From NCBI GenBank assembly GCA_004431415.1, contig QPMI01000198.1, positions 1 through 64,000 of the forward strand: a DNA stretch of 64,000 nucleotides, given 5' to 3'. Position numbers and translations under genes: made by a program. This document shows positions 19,200 to 30,699 of this stretch, piece after piece. The notes beneath the pieces were generated by a model that was not told the origin of the DNA, searched no databases, and saw nothing but the letters and a program-made list of their open reading frames with translations. This DNA comes from Cyanophora paradoxa (taxonomy: Eukaryota > Glaucocystophyceae > Cyanophorales > Cyanophoraceae). Numbering within the stretch: the stretch's first letter is position 1; every line of letters starts with the position of its first letter.

Positions 19200-21811
19200 C
19201 ACTACTCAGGCCCGAGGGGTTGGGGGGCGGGGCGCAGTCGCGATCGGGCAGCCGGGCGCCGGCATATGCATGCGCAGAGACGTTCTCGAGCTTCGAGCTC
19301 GCGATCGGAGTCTGTCAGCCTGACACTAGTACTGCGGCAGCCGCTGAGCGTCCGACATGAACCATGGCCAATTAACAGCTAGACCTCCCGAGTCCCCCAC
19401 GCATCGGCTGGTGGGGCTGCTGGACTCGACTGGCGAAGCAGCAGGATGCGGAAGACGGAGGAGCAGGCCAGGCGGTGTCGAGCGCCCTTCGCAGCTAGCG
19501 CTGCAGCTGCTGGCCATGCATATGGCCACATGTACACGGACATGTACACGAGCACGCACACTCGAGCTCAGCGCGGGAAAATTTAAAAGCGTCTTGCCCA
19601 GGCCCCCTATAGCTAGTAGGGCCTTACGGCCGCCTGCGACCCGCGGGCGCCTGGGCCACGGATAATCAGTTCAGGGAAGGAGAAGATAGACATATATAGG
19701 CTGCGCATGCGCTGGAAGCGGGCGCAGCACGCCGGCGCACGTGGACGTGCATGTACACGTGCGGCACTGCACCCGGGGCCGGCTCTGGGTTCGGCCGAGC
19801 TCCAGCACTCTCCTCGACGATCGCGAGTCACTGAGTGCCCCTCATGATCACGACCGCTCGCTGCCGCCGGCGCCTCCCGCTCGGGACGCGAGAGCGGATA
19901 GAACCTCCTCGCTGCACCCGACAGCGAGGGAAAGCGGGGTGCGGCCGGCAGAGTCGGCGAGGTTGGTGTCCACGTCCGCCCGCTCTGCGGACGCGCGCGC
20001 CCTTTCAGCGAGGCCCAATCTCCCGCCATGGCCAACGCAGGTGTAAATGCATCCTGTGCACCAAAGAGCCTCAAAAGTGCTGCCTTCGTGAAGTTCTTGT
20101 GGGTGGGTCTGAGCAGGAGATGCAGCACAGTCGACCCTTCGCCGTCAATGGCGTTCACGTCAACGGGGCGCTTGAGAAGCTCAGCGAATGCAGCGTCGTT
20201 CACGCATTCGCCCATGACCGCGTAGTGAAGAGCAGTGCGGCCGGCGTCGTCGCGGGCGGTGAGGTCGATCCTCGGGTCTGCGAGTAACGGCCGCCAAGCG
20301 CGGTCGTAGTGGACGCTGATCGCCGCCATGAGGAGCGTGCGGCCGCCGGAGCCGCGGGCGTTGGGGTCGGCTCCGGGGCGCGCGAGGAGGGACTGGATGA
20401 GGAACCCGGCGGGATCTTCCGAGCTCATCATCGCGACCGCCACGTGCAGCGCCGCCGCCAACCATTCGGCACTCTTGGCCCCCACGCGCGCGAGCGCCTG
20501 TAATATTCCCGAGCTCACGCCCTGCAGGACCTCCAAACGCGCAAGAGGGCTTCGCCCCCGTGCATCTGCGCGTGCGGTGGAGACCGCGGACCTGGGTCAA
20601 GCAAGCTGCAAGGTGGCCATGGAGAGCGCGCCAGGCACCGGTGGTCTCGAGAAGACCAGGGTGAGTGCGCATCAGCGCTTCGACAGCTGCAACGCCGGAG
20701 CCAAAGTTTTGCAGTACGGCAAAGAGAGCGTTCTCTCCGGCAGCGTCCTGCCGAGCCGCTAATATTGAGTCCCTCGAAGGGATATCGATCCGGTGCGAGC
20801 GGACGAGGATCGAGGGGGACATCAGCCTTGCCTTGATAAAGGGGTCGGAGCCGAGGGCGAGGAGGGCGGAGACGACGAGCCCGGATCGATCGGTGCCCTC
20901 GGTGGCGTGGACGTGCAGGGGCGTCCTCCCCGAGTGCGTCCGCGCGTTCACGAGCGGGGCGAGCCCCAGAGATCGCAACACCTGCGGAGGCGTTCAGACG
21001 CGACGATATTGAAAAGCGGCGCCCGCCCCCGCGGCCGGCCAGCGCATCGGACCTCGGCAAGCGCCTTGGGATCTTCGGGCGACTCGCGTGAACGGATCCG
21101 AAATGGCAAGTGTAACGGCGAAGCGCCCTCCTCCTCCCCGACGCTGCCAATCGTGTTACGAGAGGAACACGAGAGACACACGAGAAGCGGGACAATTCAT
21201 ACGGACAAGCGCGGCGAAGGGGCCACCCACGGGAAGAACGGAAATGGGCTCCCCTTTACACCGTGGCACGAAGTAGTGTGAGCGGCAACAACTTGTGGCC
21301 CCACCGTGGCCAAGGACGCAAAGGTGCGCACCCAGCGCTTGGCGGGGCTAGCGGCGAAGTGAGGGTGGGCGTGGCAGACGGCTTCGGGGTCCGCGCCCAG
21401 CTCCTGGAGGCGCTGGGCGAGGTCCAGGTTCCCTCCCACGACGGCCTCTGCCCCACTTGCAAAGTGGGCTTCTACGAGCGCCGGTGGCAGGAGGCGGGCG
21501 CGCGGACCGATGAAAGCGGTGCGACCGTTGCTGTTGCGCGCGTCGAGTCCCGCGCAGGCGTCCTTGGGGACCCGCGCAAGAGCGGAGAGGAATGCCACTC
21601 CATCAGCGTCCTCCAGGCGGCGCGCCCCCTCGTTCGGACTTGCATCGAAGAGCGCGCGCTCCGCCTGCAACGTTCCAGCCGCATTCAGACCGAGAGAGCG
21701 CGAGAGGGACGAGACTGGCACGCCTGGTTATGGAGCTCGCTGTCAAAGATCGCGAGCGCCGCCCGCGCCTTGAGGCGAGCGAGCACCTTGGAGTACTTGG
21801 GCGAGGGCCAT
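19200..21811 (-). pseudogene. Ankyrin-repeat gene, copy A (internally deleted, likely decaying)
   Basis: The start at 21811 gives MALAQVLQ. An intron joins to VPVSSLSRSLGLNAAGTLQ in frame. Ankyrin repeats follow: GNLDLAQRLQELGADPEAVC, VNARTHSGRTPLHVHA, DAAGENALFAVLQ, GADPNARGSGGRTLLMAAIS, TARDDAGRTALHYAVM and VNAIDGEGSTVLHLLLRP. Copy B (26662-30478) carries the same exons in the same order plus about 1.8 kb more; in copy A that middle and 3' part is missing between about 19760 and 19470. The remaining 3' end (19200-19470) only loosely resembles the copy-B C-terminus. Ankyrin proteins bind other proteins; the partner is unknown. Frame breaks in the last third make a dead or truncated gene likely. 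Confidence 0.65.
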
Positions 21812-22029
21812 ACTGGCGAATTCACAAAACTGCAGGGGCGGGGTCGCGATGGAACGGTCAACGATCAGGCCAGGGCTTCGCGCCCGTGATCGGGTTTGGA
21901 GCTAGCTATATATATAGCGCGGCCGCACTGCTCCCACTCCATCATCTTTTTCGTTTTCTTGGAGAGCCTGATCTTTGCCTGCGTTGACGACGATGGTGAG
22001 CGCGTGCCGTGCCCAGGCTGCTAACGCAG

Positions 22030-23127
22030 GCACGCACGAGGTAGAGCTCGGCCAGCGACGGGTGCGCCTCGACGAAGCTGAGGAGCGCCTTGGCCTCCAC
22101 GGCCGAGTGTGAGAGGTCCAGCGCCCGCAGCTGCGGCAGCCTGCGGCCGCACGCCTCTCATGATCAGAGGCCGCGGCGCCTCTGCCCAGGTCTAGCTGCC
22201 GCGAAAGCATGCACGTGACGTAAATCGCTGAAGCTCGCAGCGAGCTCCAACACTCTCTAACCCCGGTACCCTCCCCCTCCCCCGGGGGACCCTCCCTAGG
22301 GTACCGGTGCTAATATTATGAATCGGAGGTGCTGATCTTAGCCCTAGAAAGCCGCAAGCTTAACTTACTATAGCCCCACGTATATATATGCCGCACCTAA
22401 GCCCAACGATGGGGGCAAGAATCGATGCAGGCCGCAGAGCGTCGATGACAAGAGTGTTGCTGCCAAAATACAGACGTGAGCGGATTCGCGGGAGTCGAAT
22501 CGGATTGGGCTGAGCTCACGCGAGGTAGAGGCGCTGGAGGGTGGCGGCGGCGCCCGCGACGGCGCCCCGGAGCGCGTCGGAGGAGACGACGATGTCGGAG
22601 AGGTTGAGGGTGTGGAGGGACCGCAGCGGCGGCAGCTCCCGGACGACGAGCTGCGCGAGGAGTCGGGGGTCAGGGATACGGAGCCGGAGGGAGATACAGC
22701 CGGCGATCTAGATCTGTACATGCAGGGGAGTGCGGATGCAGAGCTCGAGCGGGCTCGATGACGTACAGTCTCCCACCTCGATATCGAGTAACGCATATGC
22801 GCCAACGAAAGCTGAGTGAGCCCAGGCGTCCGCAAAAGTAGCTGCGGGCGGGAAGCCGTGTCGGGAAGCCGCGGGCGGGTATGTGTTCAAAGAAATCGCA
22901 GGCTCGCGCCGCTGCGCACCTTTTGAATGAGATCGTTGACCTCCTTCGTATCGGCACCGCGCTTGCGAAAGCCTATGGCTAGGTCGCTAAGGCACAGCTT
23001 CCGGACGAGCTTGCCAGCATGTCGGCACTCCGGATCCACACGCGCGGCCTGCATTTCAGACACGACCAACGACATCTGGACTAGCCCTAGTAGCTGTTTG
23101 GCTAGCAGTGGGCCGCCGGTCGAATCC
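22030..23127 (-). CDS. Leucine-rich-repeat gene, copy A1 (5' F-box exon not seen)
   Basis: Reading leftward, CRHAGKLVRKLCLSDLAIGF (about 23010-22950) is the first repeat-like exon. LPPLRSLHTLNLSDIVVSS and GAAATLQRLYLA (22640-22516) are LRR segments. The in-frame TGA at 22518-22516 is part of a good donor (GC|GTGAGC) rather than a stop: joining to the acceptor at about 22155 restores LPQLRALDLSHSAVEAKAL and FVEAHPSLAELYL in frame. These are 26-28-residue leucine-rich repeats of the F-box/LRR (RNI-like) class. The matching segments of copy B are at 30700-31170. The 3' end is uncertain. Confidence 0.55.
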
Positions 23128-23748
23128 ATGGGCTCAGTCAGATAGGCAAGCGACGTCGAAAATCGAAATCGAATACCGAAGCTCGAGATCGAAACCCTAG
23201 GTCTACTTACCCTACGGGCTTAAGATCACGAAAGATCAGAGGTGCGGGCCGTGCCCGGAGGCTCGCCCGTTCCCGCCACGGACTGGCCCTAAGGGAGAGG
23301 AATGCTGCCCGAGGGGGCCGGAACCCCAACGAGCCCCGGACCGGGAGACCGGTACCGGGCCTCCCCCGCTCCCGAAGGTGCGTAAGGTGGAGCCGCATCG
23401 CGCCGCGTCGGATCGAAGCTGGGGTACTGGGGCCATCGCAATCCGTGCGGATCGCCTGCGCGACGCCGCGCGCGCGAAATTAAATCAAATCAAATTTTTA
23501 AACGAAAGGGATCCGGAGCGCACTGGTGCCCAATGTGAGTGCTGCTCGCTGAAGAGCGCACAGAGGGATTGGGTGGCCTGCCAGAGCGGGGCGCGTGTAG
23601 ATCCATGCGAAACCCCGGCGAAGGGGCGCGCAGGACCCTGCGCGCGCGACGTCGGCGCTCGACCGCGAGCGCCGCTCAAGCTTAAAACTCATCGCGCGCG
23701 CGCGCGCTGCGCATGCGCGTACCTGAGCGCGGCCTCGGTCGGGGAAGG

Positions 23749-24145
23749 AGCTGCGCAACGCATCGCGGGTGCACTCGGCGCCGCCGCCGAAGCGGGCCTC
23801 TAGATCTGCGGAATTATAAGTGCCCAGAAAATCAGACGACGCGAACGACGCGACGTCGCGCGCGCGCGCGCTAGCGCTGCGCGGGGTGTGCTCACGAGGA
23901 CCGCGTGGCAGCTTCGACGAGTTCCTGCGCGGAGAAGCGCAAATCCCTGCGCAACGCATCGCGGGTGCACTCGTCGCTGCCGCCGAAGCGGGCCTCTAGA
24001 TCTGCGGAATTATAAGTGCCCAGAAAATCAGACGACGCGAACGACGCGACGTCGCGCGCGCGCGCTAGCGCTGCGCGGGGTGTGCTCACGAGGACCGCGT
24101 GGCAGCTTCGACGAGTTCCTGCGCGGAGAAGCGCAAATCCCCTAG
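23749..24145. repeat. Two-copy tandem duplication, about 195-bp unit
   Basis: The block running from GCGCAACGCATCGCGGGTGC through TAGATCTGCGGAATTATAAG and CGTGGCAGCTTCGACGAG to GAAGCGCAAATCCC is repeated head to tail, for example AGATCTGCGGAATTATAAG at about 23803 and 23998. It separates the LRR half (A1) from the F-box half (A2), and nothing similar sits between these halves in copy B. Open frames through it are repeat artefacts. Confidence 0.88.
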
Positions 24146-24299
24146 GAGGGAGCGCCCTGCGCGGGGCCGAATTTTCCGGAGTCAGGGCGCGCGAGAATCA
24201 TATGCATGATCACCCTTCAGCACGCGAGCACGTGCGCGGGGCGGCGCGCGCGGGCGAAGCGAACCAGAACACGCCGCGCCCGGCCGCGGGCAGCGAAAA

Positions 24300-24920
24300 G
24301 CAGCTGCGGGCGGGAAGTGCACGTGCACGTGGTTATGAGAAGGCGATCAGCTGCCGTCTTCGCGATAGGGTCCTATTATTGAGCCGTGCTTTACCTTGTG
24401 AACGAGCTCTTCGACCAGCTTCGCATCACGTTCGACGCCGCGCACGAAGAGGCCGCTGAGGCAGAGCCTGCGAACGTGCTCACCCGCATGCCTGAAGCAC
24501 CACTCCAGGAGCGGAGCGCTGCATGCGTCTGCGGGCTACGGGGCGAAGTCAGCGAGCATGCGCATATCTAGATCTAGAAAATGAAAGCGGGCTCGCCCCG
24601 CGGCTGAGTTCGGGCTCCTCGAAGATCGCCGGCTGCCAGCAGAGACTTCGTAGCCGGAGAGAAGCTGCGCCGATCGAACGAACGAGCCCGAGAACGCCTT
24701 CCGTCCGCACGACATCGCGGTAGACGGCAAGCAAGATGTCGTCTGCGAGCGGCATATGCATGCGTGGTCAGCGGCGGCGGCCGCGGATCGACCGCGGCCT
24801 CGTGCATGCACCGGGAAGGCGCTCGAGGTCGGAGTCGCTCGCTTCGCCCGAGCGCGGGTGCTTCGCTGCGGCCGGAGCCTCAGAAGTCGGGTCATTCGCT
24901 TCGGCCTGCGTGCGCTTCAT
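24300..24920 (-). CDS. F-box exon block of F-box/LRR gene, copy A2
   Basis: ATG at 24920 begins MKRTQAEANDPTSEAPAAAK and continues GEASDSDLERLPGACTRPRS. A 42-nt intron (GCGGCC...CTGAC...GCTCGCAG) joins in frame to DDILLAVYRDVVRTEGVLGL VRSIGAASLRLRSLC, an F-box-like domain (SCF ubiquitin-ligase adaptor). After another intron comes CFRHAGEHVRRLCLSGLFVR, homologous to the first repeat of copy A1. Downstream the gene runs into the 195-bp tandem duplication, so it may be cut off or may be joined to copy A1. Bases 24301-24895 are nearly identical to 31394-31988 (constant offset 7093). Confidence 0.6.
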
Positions 24921-25247
24921 TGCAACTTAAAGCGTTGCTCCGTGCGCCTCCTTAAGAGCAGTGCGGGCCAGGCATTCGCGCCGCCGGCCTCTAGCTGTAC
25001 CCCCACATGTTATCGCCCCCCCCCGCGACATCTTCTTCTTTCTCGCAACCTCGCGGATCAGCGATCTAATTGCGCTCCCAAAGTCCAACGAACGATCTCA
25101 CATGTACACCACCAGCCCCGCGCACAGTCGGTACAAGGCATACGCCGCTGTCCCGTCACCCTTAGCCTCCAGACCTGCGGAATCACTTGAAGCTTAGCTT
25201 GGAAGCTTAGCGGCATAAGCCGAGGCACTGCCCCGAAGGGAGCAGAG
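24921..25247. promoter_or_regulatory. Divergent interval of duplicated unit, copy A
   Basis: It lies between the F-box gene start (minus, 24920) and the start of the truncated QRICH2-like copy (plus, 25248). The last 45 bp (TTAGCGGCATAAGCCGAGGC then CTGCCCCGAAGGGAGCAGAG) are conserved with copy B at 32298-32340, so they may hold the 5' UTR or core promoter. Confidence 0.45.
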
Positions 25248-25692
25248 ATGGCCAGCCCGGAGGAGACCCCCGGCCGCGGCGCTCCGGCAGACGCATCTCC
25301 CTTCGACGTTGCTGCCGCATACGAGCACGCGAAAAGCTTGGAGCACGCTACGGGTGCATCTGCCGCCCATCCTGCAGCGGCCGAGGACGATGAGAGCGAA
25401 GACTCGCCGCCGTGCGTGGTGCCACTCTGCGGCCCGCGTAGCAGCCAGTGACGCGCCGCAGGGTCTTCAACTTCACGGCGAGGTACGTGCCGGCCCCCGC
25501 CCTGCTGGACGCCGGCTTCCTGGGTGCGCCCCACCCGCGCCGCCGTCGCGCGCCCTCGCTGACGGGAGAGGGGCAGCGGAGGCGCTGACGGAGGCGCGGG
25601 CGGAGGCGCTGCTGGCGGAGCCGCAGGAGCAGGCGCCCTCTGTGAACCTTAAGGTGGACAAGCTCTTCAGCATCACCGTCGAGGTGTACTAG
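25248..25692 (+). pseudogene. Truncated 5' copy of the QRICH2-like gene
   Basis: The start MASPEETPGRGAPADASP and the following exons (DVAAAYEHAKSLEHATGAS, VFNFTAR, LTEARAEALLAEPQEQAPSV) duplicate the full gene at 32341. After SITVE the copy leaves the homology, adds VY and stops at 25690-25692, followed at once by AGATCTAG-type spacer. Only about 110 of the more than 1000 codons remain. It could still make a short protein, but the coiled-coil and DUF4795 parts are gone. Confidence 0.75.
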
Positions 25693-26661
25693 ATCTAGCG
25701 AGGGCGGGGGCGCTATGCAGCCGGCAACAAGCCCATCGGCCGCTGCCGCGGCTGGCCCAGGCGCGCGCGAACGCGCGGAGCGGAGACGCGGCGGGTGGTG
25801 GCGCGGCTCGCCGGGCGGGGCGGAGGCGCGGCGGGCTGCGGCGCGGTTCGCCGGGCGGGGCAAAGGCGCAGCGCTAGCGGGCGGCGGCGCGGCTCGGCGG
25901 GCGGGCAGAGGAGCGGCGGGCGGCGGCGCTGCTCGGCGGGCGGGGCGGAGGCGAGGCGGGTGGCGGCCGCCGGGCGCTGTTCGGCGGGCGGGGCGGCGGC
26001 ACGCCGGGCGGCGGCGCGGCTCGCCGGGCGGGGCGGAGGCGAGGCGGGCGGCGGCGTGGCGCCCAGGGTTTTTCGTTTCATTTCAATCTCGGTTCAGTTT
26101 CGCTGATGCGAGCTATTGAAGTCTGGCGGCCCAGGCAAAAGACTAGCGAGCGCTAGCTGCAGGCTGCAGCCTGCAGATGCCGTCTTCGTTTATTTAGACC
26201 CCACCTTGCACATGCTCATGATCAGACGAGCGGGGGGGGGGGGGGGGGGGGGGGGGGAGGCCTAGGGGGGGGGGGGGGCGACGATCGCGAGTCGAAGACC
26301 TAGTAACGTACCGGCCGGGCCTTGAACTCCGCGCAGCGGCGCCACCGCGGTCCCTCCGGCGCGATCGTCGTGTACATCATTTCATGTCGCAATGCGCATG
26401 CAGCGCTCCTTCTTCGGACCTCATATGCATGCATATGGCGGAACGGCCGAGCAAAGTCGGGAGAGGACAAGGGCCGCACTCGACCGATAGATCGAGCTCG
26501 ATCTTTTCGACGGTAGCCTACTCATGATCACTGTCGTCCAGCGTAGACCACAGCACTGCATGTGACAGCAGATGTGCTGCTAGTGGACAGCTAGCGCTAG
26601 CGAACATCACATGTCACGTCAATGAATTCAAGATTAAATCATCTGAACATGTACATGCACA
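25693..26661. repeat. Spacer with GC-rich repeats and long poly-G tracts
   Basis: Degenerate GGCGGCGCGGCTCGCCGGGC repeats run from about 25795 to 26060 and resemble 3660-3895. Poly-G tracts (about 26231-26258 and 26266-26277) follow, then CATATGCATGC palindromes (about 26422). Arg/Ala frames here are composition artefacts; I see no gene. Confidence 0.65.
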
Positions 26662-29600
26662 CTACTCGTCCTCGAGGAGCATGGGGAACGGCGCGCAGTC
26701 GGGCAGCCGGGCAGAAACGTTCTCGAGGCTGTCAGCGTCCGACCTGGCCGAATAGCCAGAGCTCCCGCATGCATCGGCTGCGGGGGTGGCGGGAGCCAGC
26801 TGGCGGAGCAGCGGGATGCGGAAGACGAAGGCGGGGGCGGCGTCCAAGGGGCGGAGCCCGTTGGCGTCGCGCAGCTCGAGGGCGCCAGCGGCCGCCGGCC
26901 CCGCCCCGTGCATCGCTTCCATGAGCGCCTTCACGAGATCCCGCCGCCCGCCCTGCGCCCTCCTCAGCACGGGGTGGGCGGGGCCATATGCATGCGCCTC
27001 CGCCGAACGGGCGCCAACGCACCGGCACCCTGCACGCGACGTGCAGCGGCGTCGCCCCGAGGTTGTCCTGCATGCAGTGCACGGCCGCCTCCGCGCTGGT
27101 CCGGTGGGCCGCCACCAGCAGCGCCTTCGCAACATCGACCCGCCCGCCCTGCGCCGCCCCACGCGATCAGCCGAGAGCAGAGTCAGGCCGAGAAGCCCGC
27201 GCGTGCGCACCCCACAGGCGACGTGGAGGGGCGTCGCCCCGAGCCGGTCCTGCACGCAGAGCGCCGCAGCCGCCTGGGGAGACTCCAGCATCGCCCGCAG
27301 AAGGAGCCCCACGCTCCCGCCCTTCGCCGCGACGTGCAGCTGCGGCAGGCGGGGACGTTGTGAGGGGCAGCAACTGAGCAGAACCGGCGAGGGTGCATGA
27401 TTGGGAGTGCGCACGGGGGTGCGGCCGGCGGCGTCGAGGGCGAGCAGGTCGGAGGCGGCGACGAGGGCCCGCGCCAGTTCGCCGAAATCATTCCGCGAAT
27501 AAGCAGATGACTCTGCCCACGGCTTTCGCAGCGCGTAGACGTGAAGCGCCGTCTCCCCGCTCATGTTCTGCACCCGGGCCGCCGCTGGGCACGCCCGCAG
27601 CAGCTCAAGCACGATTTCGCGGTCGGTGTCGGAAAGACGGTCGCTCGTGATCAGGTGCAGCGCCCCGTTCCCCTCTGCGTCCTGCCTGCCATTGAGCCAA
27701 GGGCAAGCGGGCCCTGGGCCAACGCCGGCAGCTGCAGCTGGCCCACCTGAGCTGCCGCGTCCGAGTACGGGAGAAGCTTCCTCGCGACCTCGAAGCGGCC
27801 CCGGCGGCATGCGAGCATCAGAGGGGTGCGGCCTGCCGGGGCGTTACACGGCGAAGGTCTTGACAAGCCAGGCGGGGGATGCTTCGAGGCCACACGAACC
27901 CCTCCGGTTGCGGAGGGCGCAGGCGGCGCGGAGGTCGCCGACGGCGGCGAGGGCGTCCGCAACCGCGTCCTCCCGCAGCGTCGTCACCACCTGCCGCCCG
28001 CCCCGCCGCCCCTCAGCCCGTGGAGGACGAGCGGAGGCTGCAGACGAAGCAGCGCTGGCGGGCCGGCGCACGTAGTGGAGGAGCCCCATGCCGAACTCGT
28101 CGAGCGGCTCCGGGCGGGCGCCCTTCGCGACGAGCGTCTTCACGACGTCCCGCTGCCGCCAGTCGCGCTCAAACTTGTGATCGTTGTCGTCAGCCTCGGC
28201 TGGGCGGATGGCAAGGAAGACGGGCGACGGCTGGCCGAGAGGAGCGCGCTCCACGTCGATCCCAGGAACCTCGAGCAGCATTTCCACTGTGACCCAGTCC
28301 CGCGCTGCACGCGTGCCACAGGGGCGTCCTGCAGGAGTCGGATAAGCAAAATAAGTGGCGCAGGACGTGAGCAGGGGGTGGCGCACTGCCCGCCCTCGGT
28401 GGCTGCATTCACGTTGATGCCAGGCCGGCCCAGCAGGAGCTGCAGCCGAGCGTTTGAAAGACACACGAGCGGCGGAAGCATGCGATTAAAAGACAGATTA
28501 AGGCTGCCGCACTTTCACCACAGTGGATGGCTCTGATCGGTGGTCGTGGACGCCTCCATACGTTCCACGTCGACAACGGTTAGACCCGACAGCGAGGAAG
28601 AGCGGCGTGCGGCCGGCACAGTCTCGGATGTTGATGTCCACGTCCGCGTGCTCTGCGGGCGTCCTTTCAGCGAGGGGGCCGAGCCAACGCGGGAGCCCTG
28701 CGCACCAAGAAGCGCCGAAAGCATCATCATCGAGGTTGGTCGGAAGCCCTCGAAGTGCACGTCCTTCATGGGCCTGAGAAGTAGATGCAGCGCGGTAGAC
28801 CCTTCACAGTCTATGGCGTTCACATCGACACGACGATCGAGAAGCTCCGAAAAGATAGCGGCGTTGTCTTCGAAGTAGCCCATGACGGCGTAATGAAGGG
28901 CGGTGCGGCCGGCGTCGTCGCGGGCGGAGACATCGAGCTGCGGGTCTGCGAGTAGCATTTGCTGAGCGCTCACATTGTGGGCGCTGATCGCTTCCATTAG
29001 AAGCGTGCGGCCGTTGGTGCCGCGGGCGTTCGGGTCGGCCCCGGGGCGCGCGAGGAGGAAGGGGAGGAGCTCCGGCCGGTCGCTGCGCCGGCCCCGATTC
29101 TCCCAGTGTGCATTCTCCCCGACCGCGACATGCAGCGCAGCCGCCAACGCTTCGGGGTCTTCGATGACTCCCGCGTCCACGAGCGCCCAGATTGTCCCTG
29201 AGCTCACACTACGCAAGGCCTTCAGACGCTCGAGAGGGCTTCGCCCCTGTGCATCTGTGGCGCCGGGTCAAGGTGTCTGAAAAGCGGGCAGCGTGATAGC
29301 TATAGGCCCAGGCGGGGGGCTTGCGCACCCGTCGTGCGGAAGAGGCCCGGGTGAGCGCCTAGCAGTGCTCTGACGACCTCGCCGCAGGACGTGCGACACA
29401 ACGCAACAAAGAGGGCGTTGTCTCCGAAAGCGTCCTGCGGGGCAGCTGATTGTGAGTCCCCTTGACACAATGGGATCCAGGGCAGGGGAGAGGGTAACAG
29501 AATCCGCGCCTTCAGAAAGGGGTTGGCCCCGAGCCTGAGGAGGGATGAGACGGAGAACGCAGAGCCATGGTTGAACTTGGCGTGGATGTGCAGTGGCGTC

Positions 29601-30478
29601 TTCCCCAAGCGTGTCCGTGCGTTCACGAGCGGAGCAAGCCCTAGAGATCGCAACATCTGTGGAGGCGTTAACGTTCAGACGCCACAGTGTTGAAAAGCAG
29701 CGGCCGCCTAGCGCCTGGCCAGCGCATCGGACCTCAGCAAGCGCTTCAGGATCTTGAGGCAACTCGTGTGGATATCGATGGAACTCCAAGTGCAATGCTG
29801 TCGCGCCTCCCTCCTTCCCCATGCTGCCAACCCCGTCAAAAGGTACGCACGAGAAACAGGCAAATTCACACTTACTCCGGAGACGAAGGCGCTACCCGAG
29901 GAAAAAACGGAAACGGGCTTCCCTTCGCACGAAGAAGTGTGAGCGGCATCAACTCGTGGCCCCACCGTGGCCAAGGACGCAAGGGTGCGTACCCAGCGCT
30001 TGGCGGGGCTGGCGGCGAAGTGCGGGTGGGGGTGACAGACGGCGAGGGGGTCCGCGCCCAGCTCCTGGAGGCGCCGGGCGAACTTCAAGTTCCCCTTCCG
30101 GACAGCCTCTGCCGCGATCGCGAAGTGGGCTCCTGCGTGCGGTGGGGGCGGTGGCAGGAGGCGGGTGGGCGGACCGATGAGAGCGGTGCGGCCGCTGCCG
30201 TCACGGGCGTCAAGTCCCGCGCAGGCGTTCTTGGGGACCCGCCCAAGAGCGGCGAGGAACGCCACGCCACCAGCATCCTCCAGCAGGCACGCCCCCTCGT
30301 TCGAACTTGCTTTGAAGAGTGTCTGCTCCGCCTGCAGCGTTCCAGCCGCATTCAGACTGAGAGAGTGCGAGAGGGACGAGACTGGCACGCCTGGTTATGG
30401 AGCTCGCTGTCAAAGATCGCGAGCGCATCTCGCCTTTCGAGGCGAGAGCGCAACTTGGTGTACTTGGGCGAGGGCCAT
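26662..30478 (-). CDS. Ankyrin-repeat protein, copy B (long form)
   Basis: The start at 30478 gives MALAQVHQ, matching copy A. Exons then encode SHSLSLNAAGTLQAEQTLF, GNLKFARRLQELGADPLAVC, VNARTRLGKTPLHIHA, GADPNARGTNGRTLLMEAIS, SARDDAGRTALHYAVMG and VNAIDCEGSTALHLLLRP. After about 28460 come GIDVERAPLGQPSPVFLAIR, EFGMGLLHYV, DAEGNGALHLITSDRLSD, MSGETALHVYALR, LHVAAKGGSVGLLLRAML, DRLGATPLHVACGVRTRG and LELRDANGLRPLDAAPA. The end is FPMLLEDE at 26662. At least ten ankyrin repeats are visible. The first donor is altered relative to copy A (G|GTGCTC is G|TTGCGC), so the usual first splice may be lost and the true start may differ. No other domain is seen; the partner is unknown. Confidence 0.7.
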
Positions 30479-30699
30479 TCTGTCAACTGCACGAAGCTGC
30501 GTGGACGGGGTCGCGATCGAGCGGTCAACGATGAGGCCGGGCTAGGGCTTCGCGCTCCCGGGCTTCGCAGCCCGGGGCACCGAGCTAGCGATCGATCTTA
30601 AAAACACGTACCTGTCCCACTTCGCTTCCGTCATCCTCTCAGTTGGCGGAAGTTTGAGTCGCGCCTGCGTCCAACTTGAACACGAGCACAGCATGCGTA

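Noticed and set aside
22516-22518. In-frame TGA apparently ending the LRR copy A1
   Set aside because: The TGA is inside a GTGAGC splice donor, and splicing to about 22155 continues the LRR in frame.
25795-26060. Arg/Ala/Gly open frames
   Set aside because: They read through degenerate GGCGGCGCGGCTCG repeats and have no independent coding sign.
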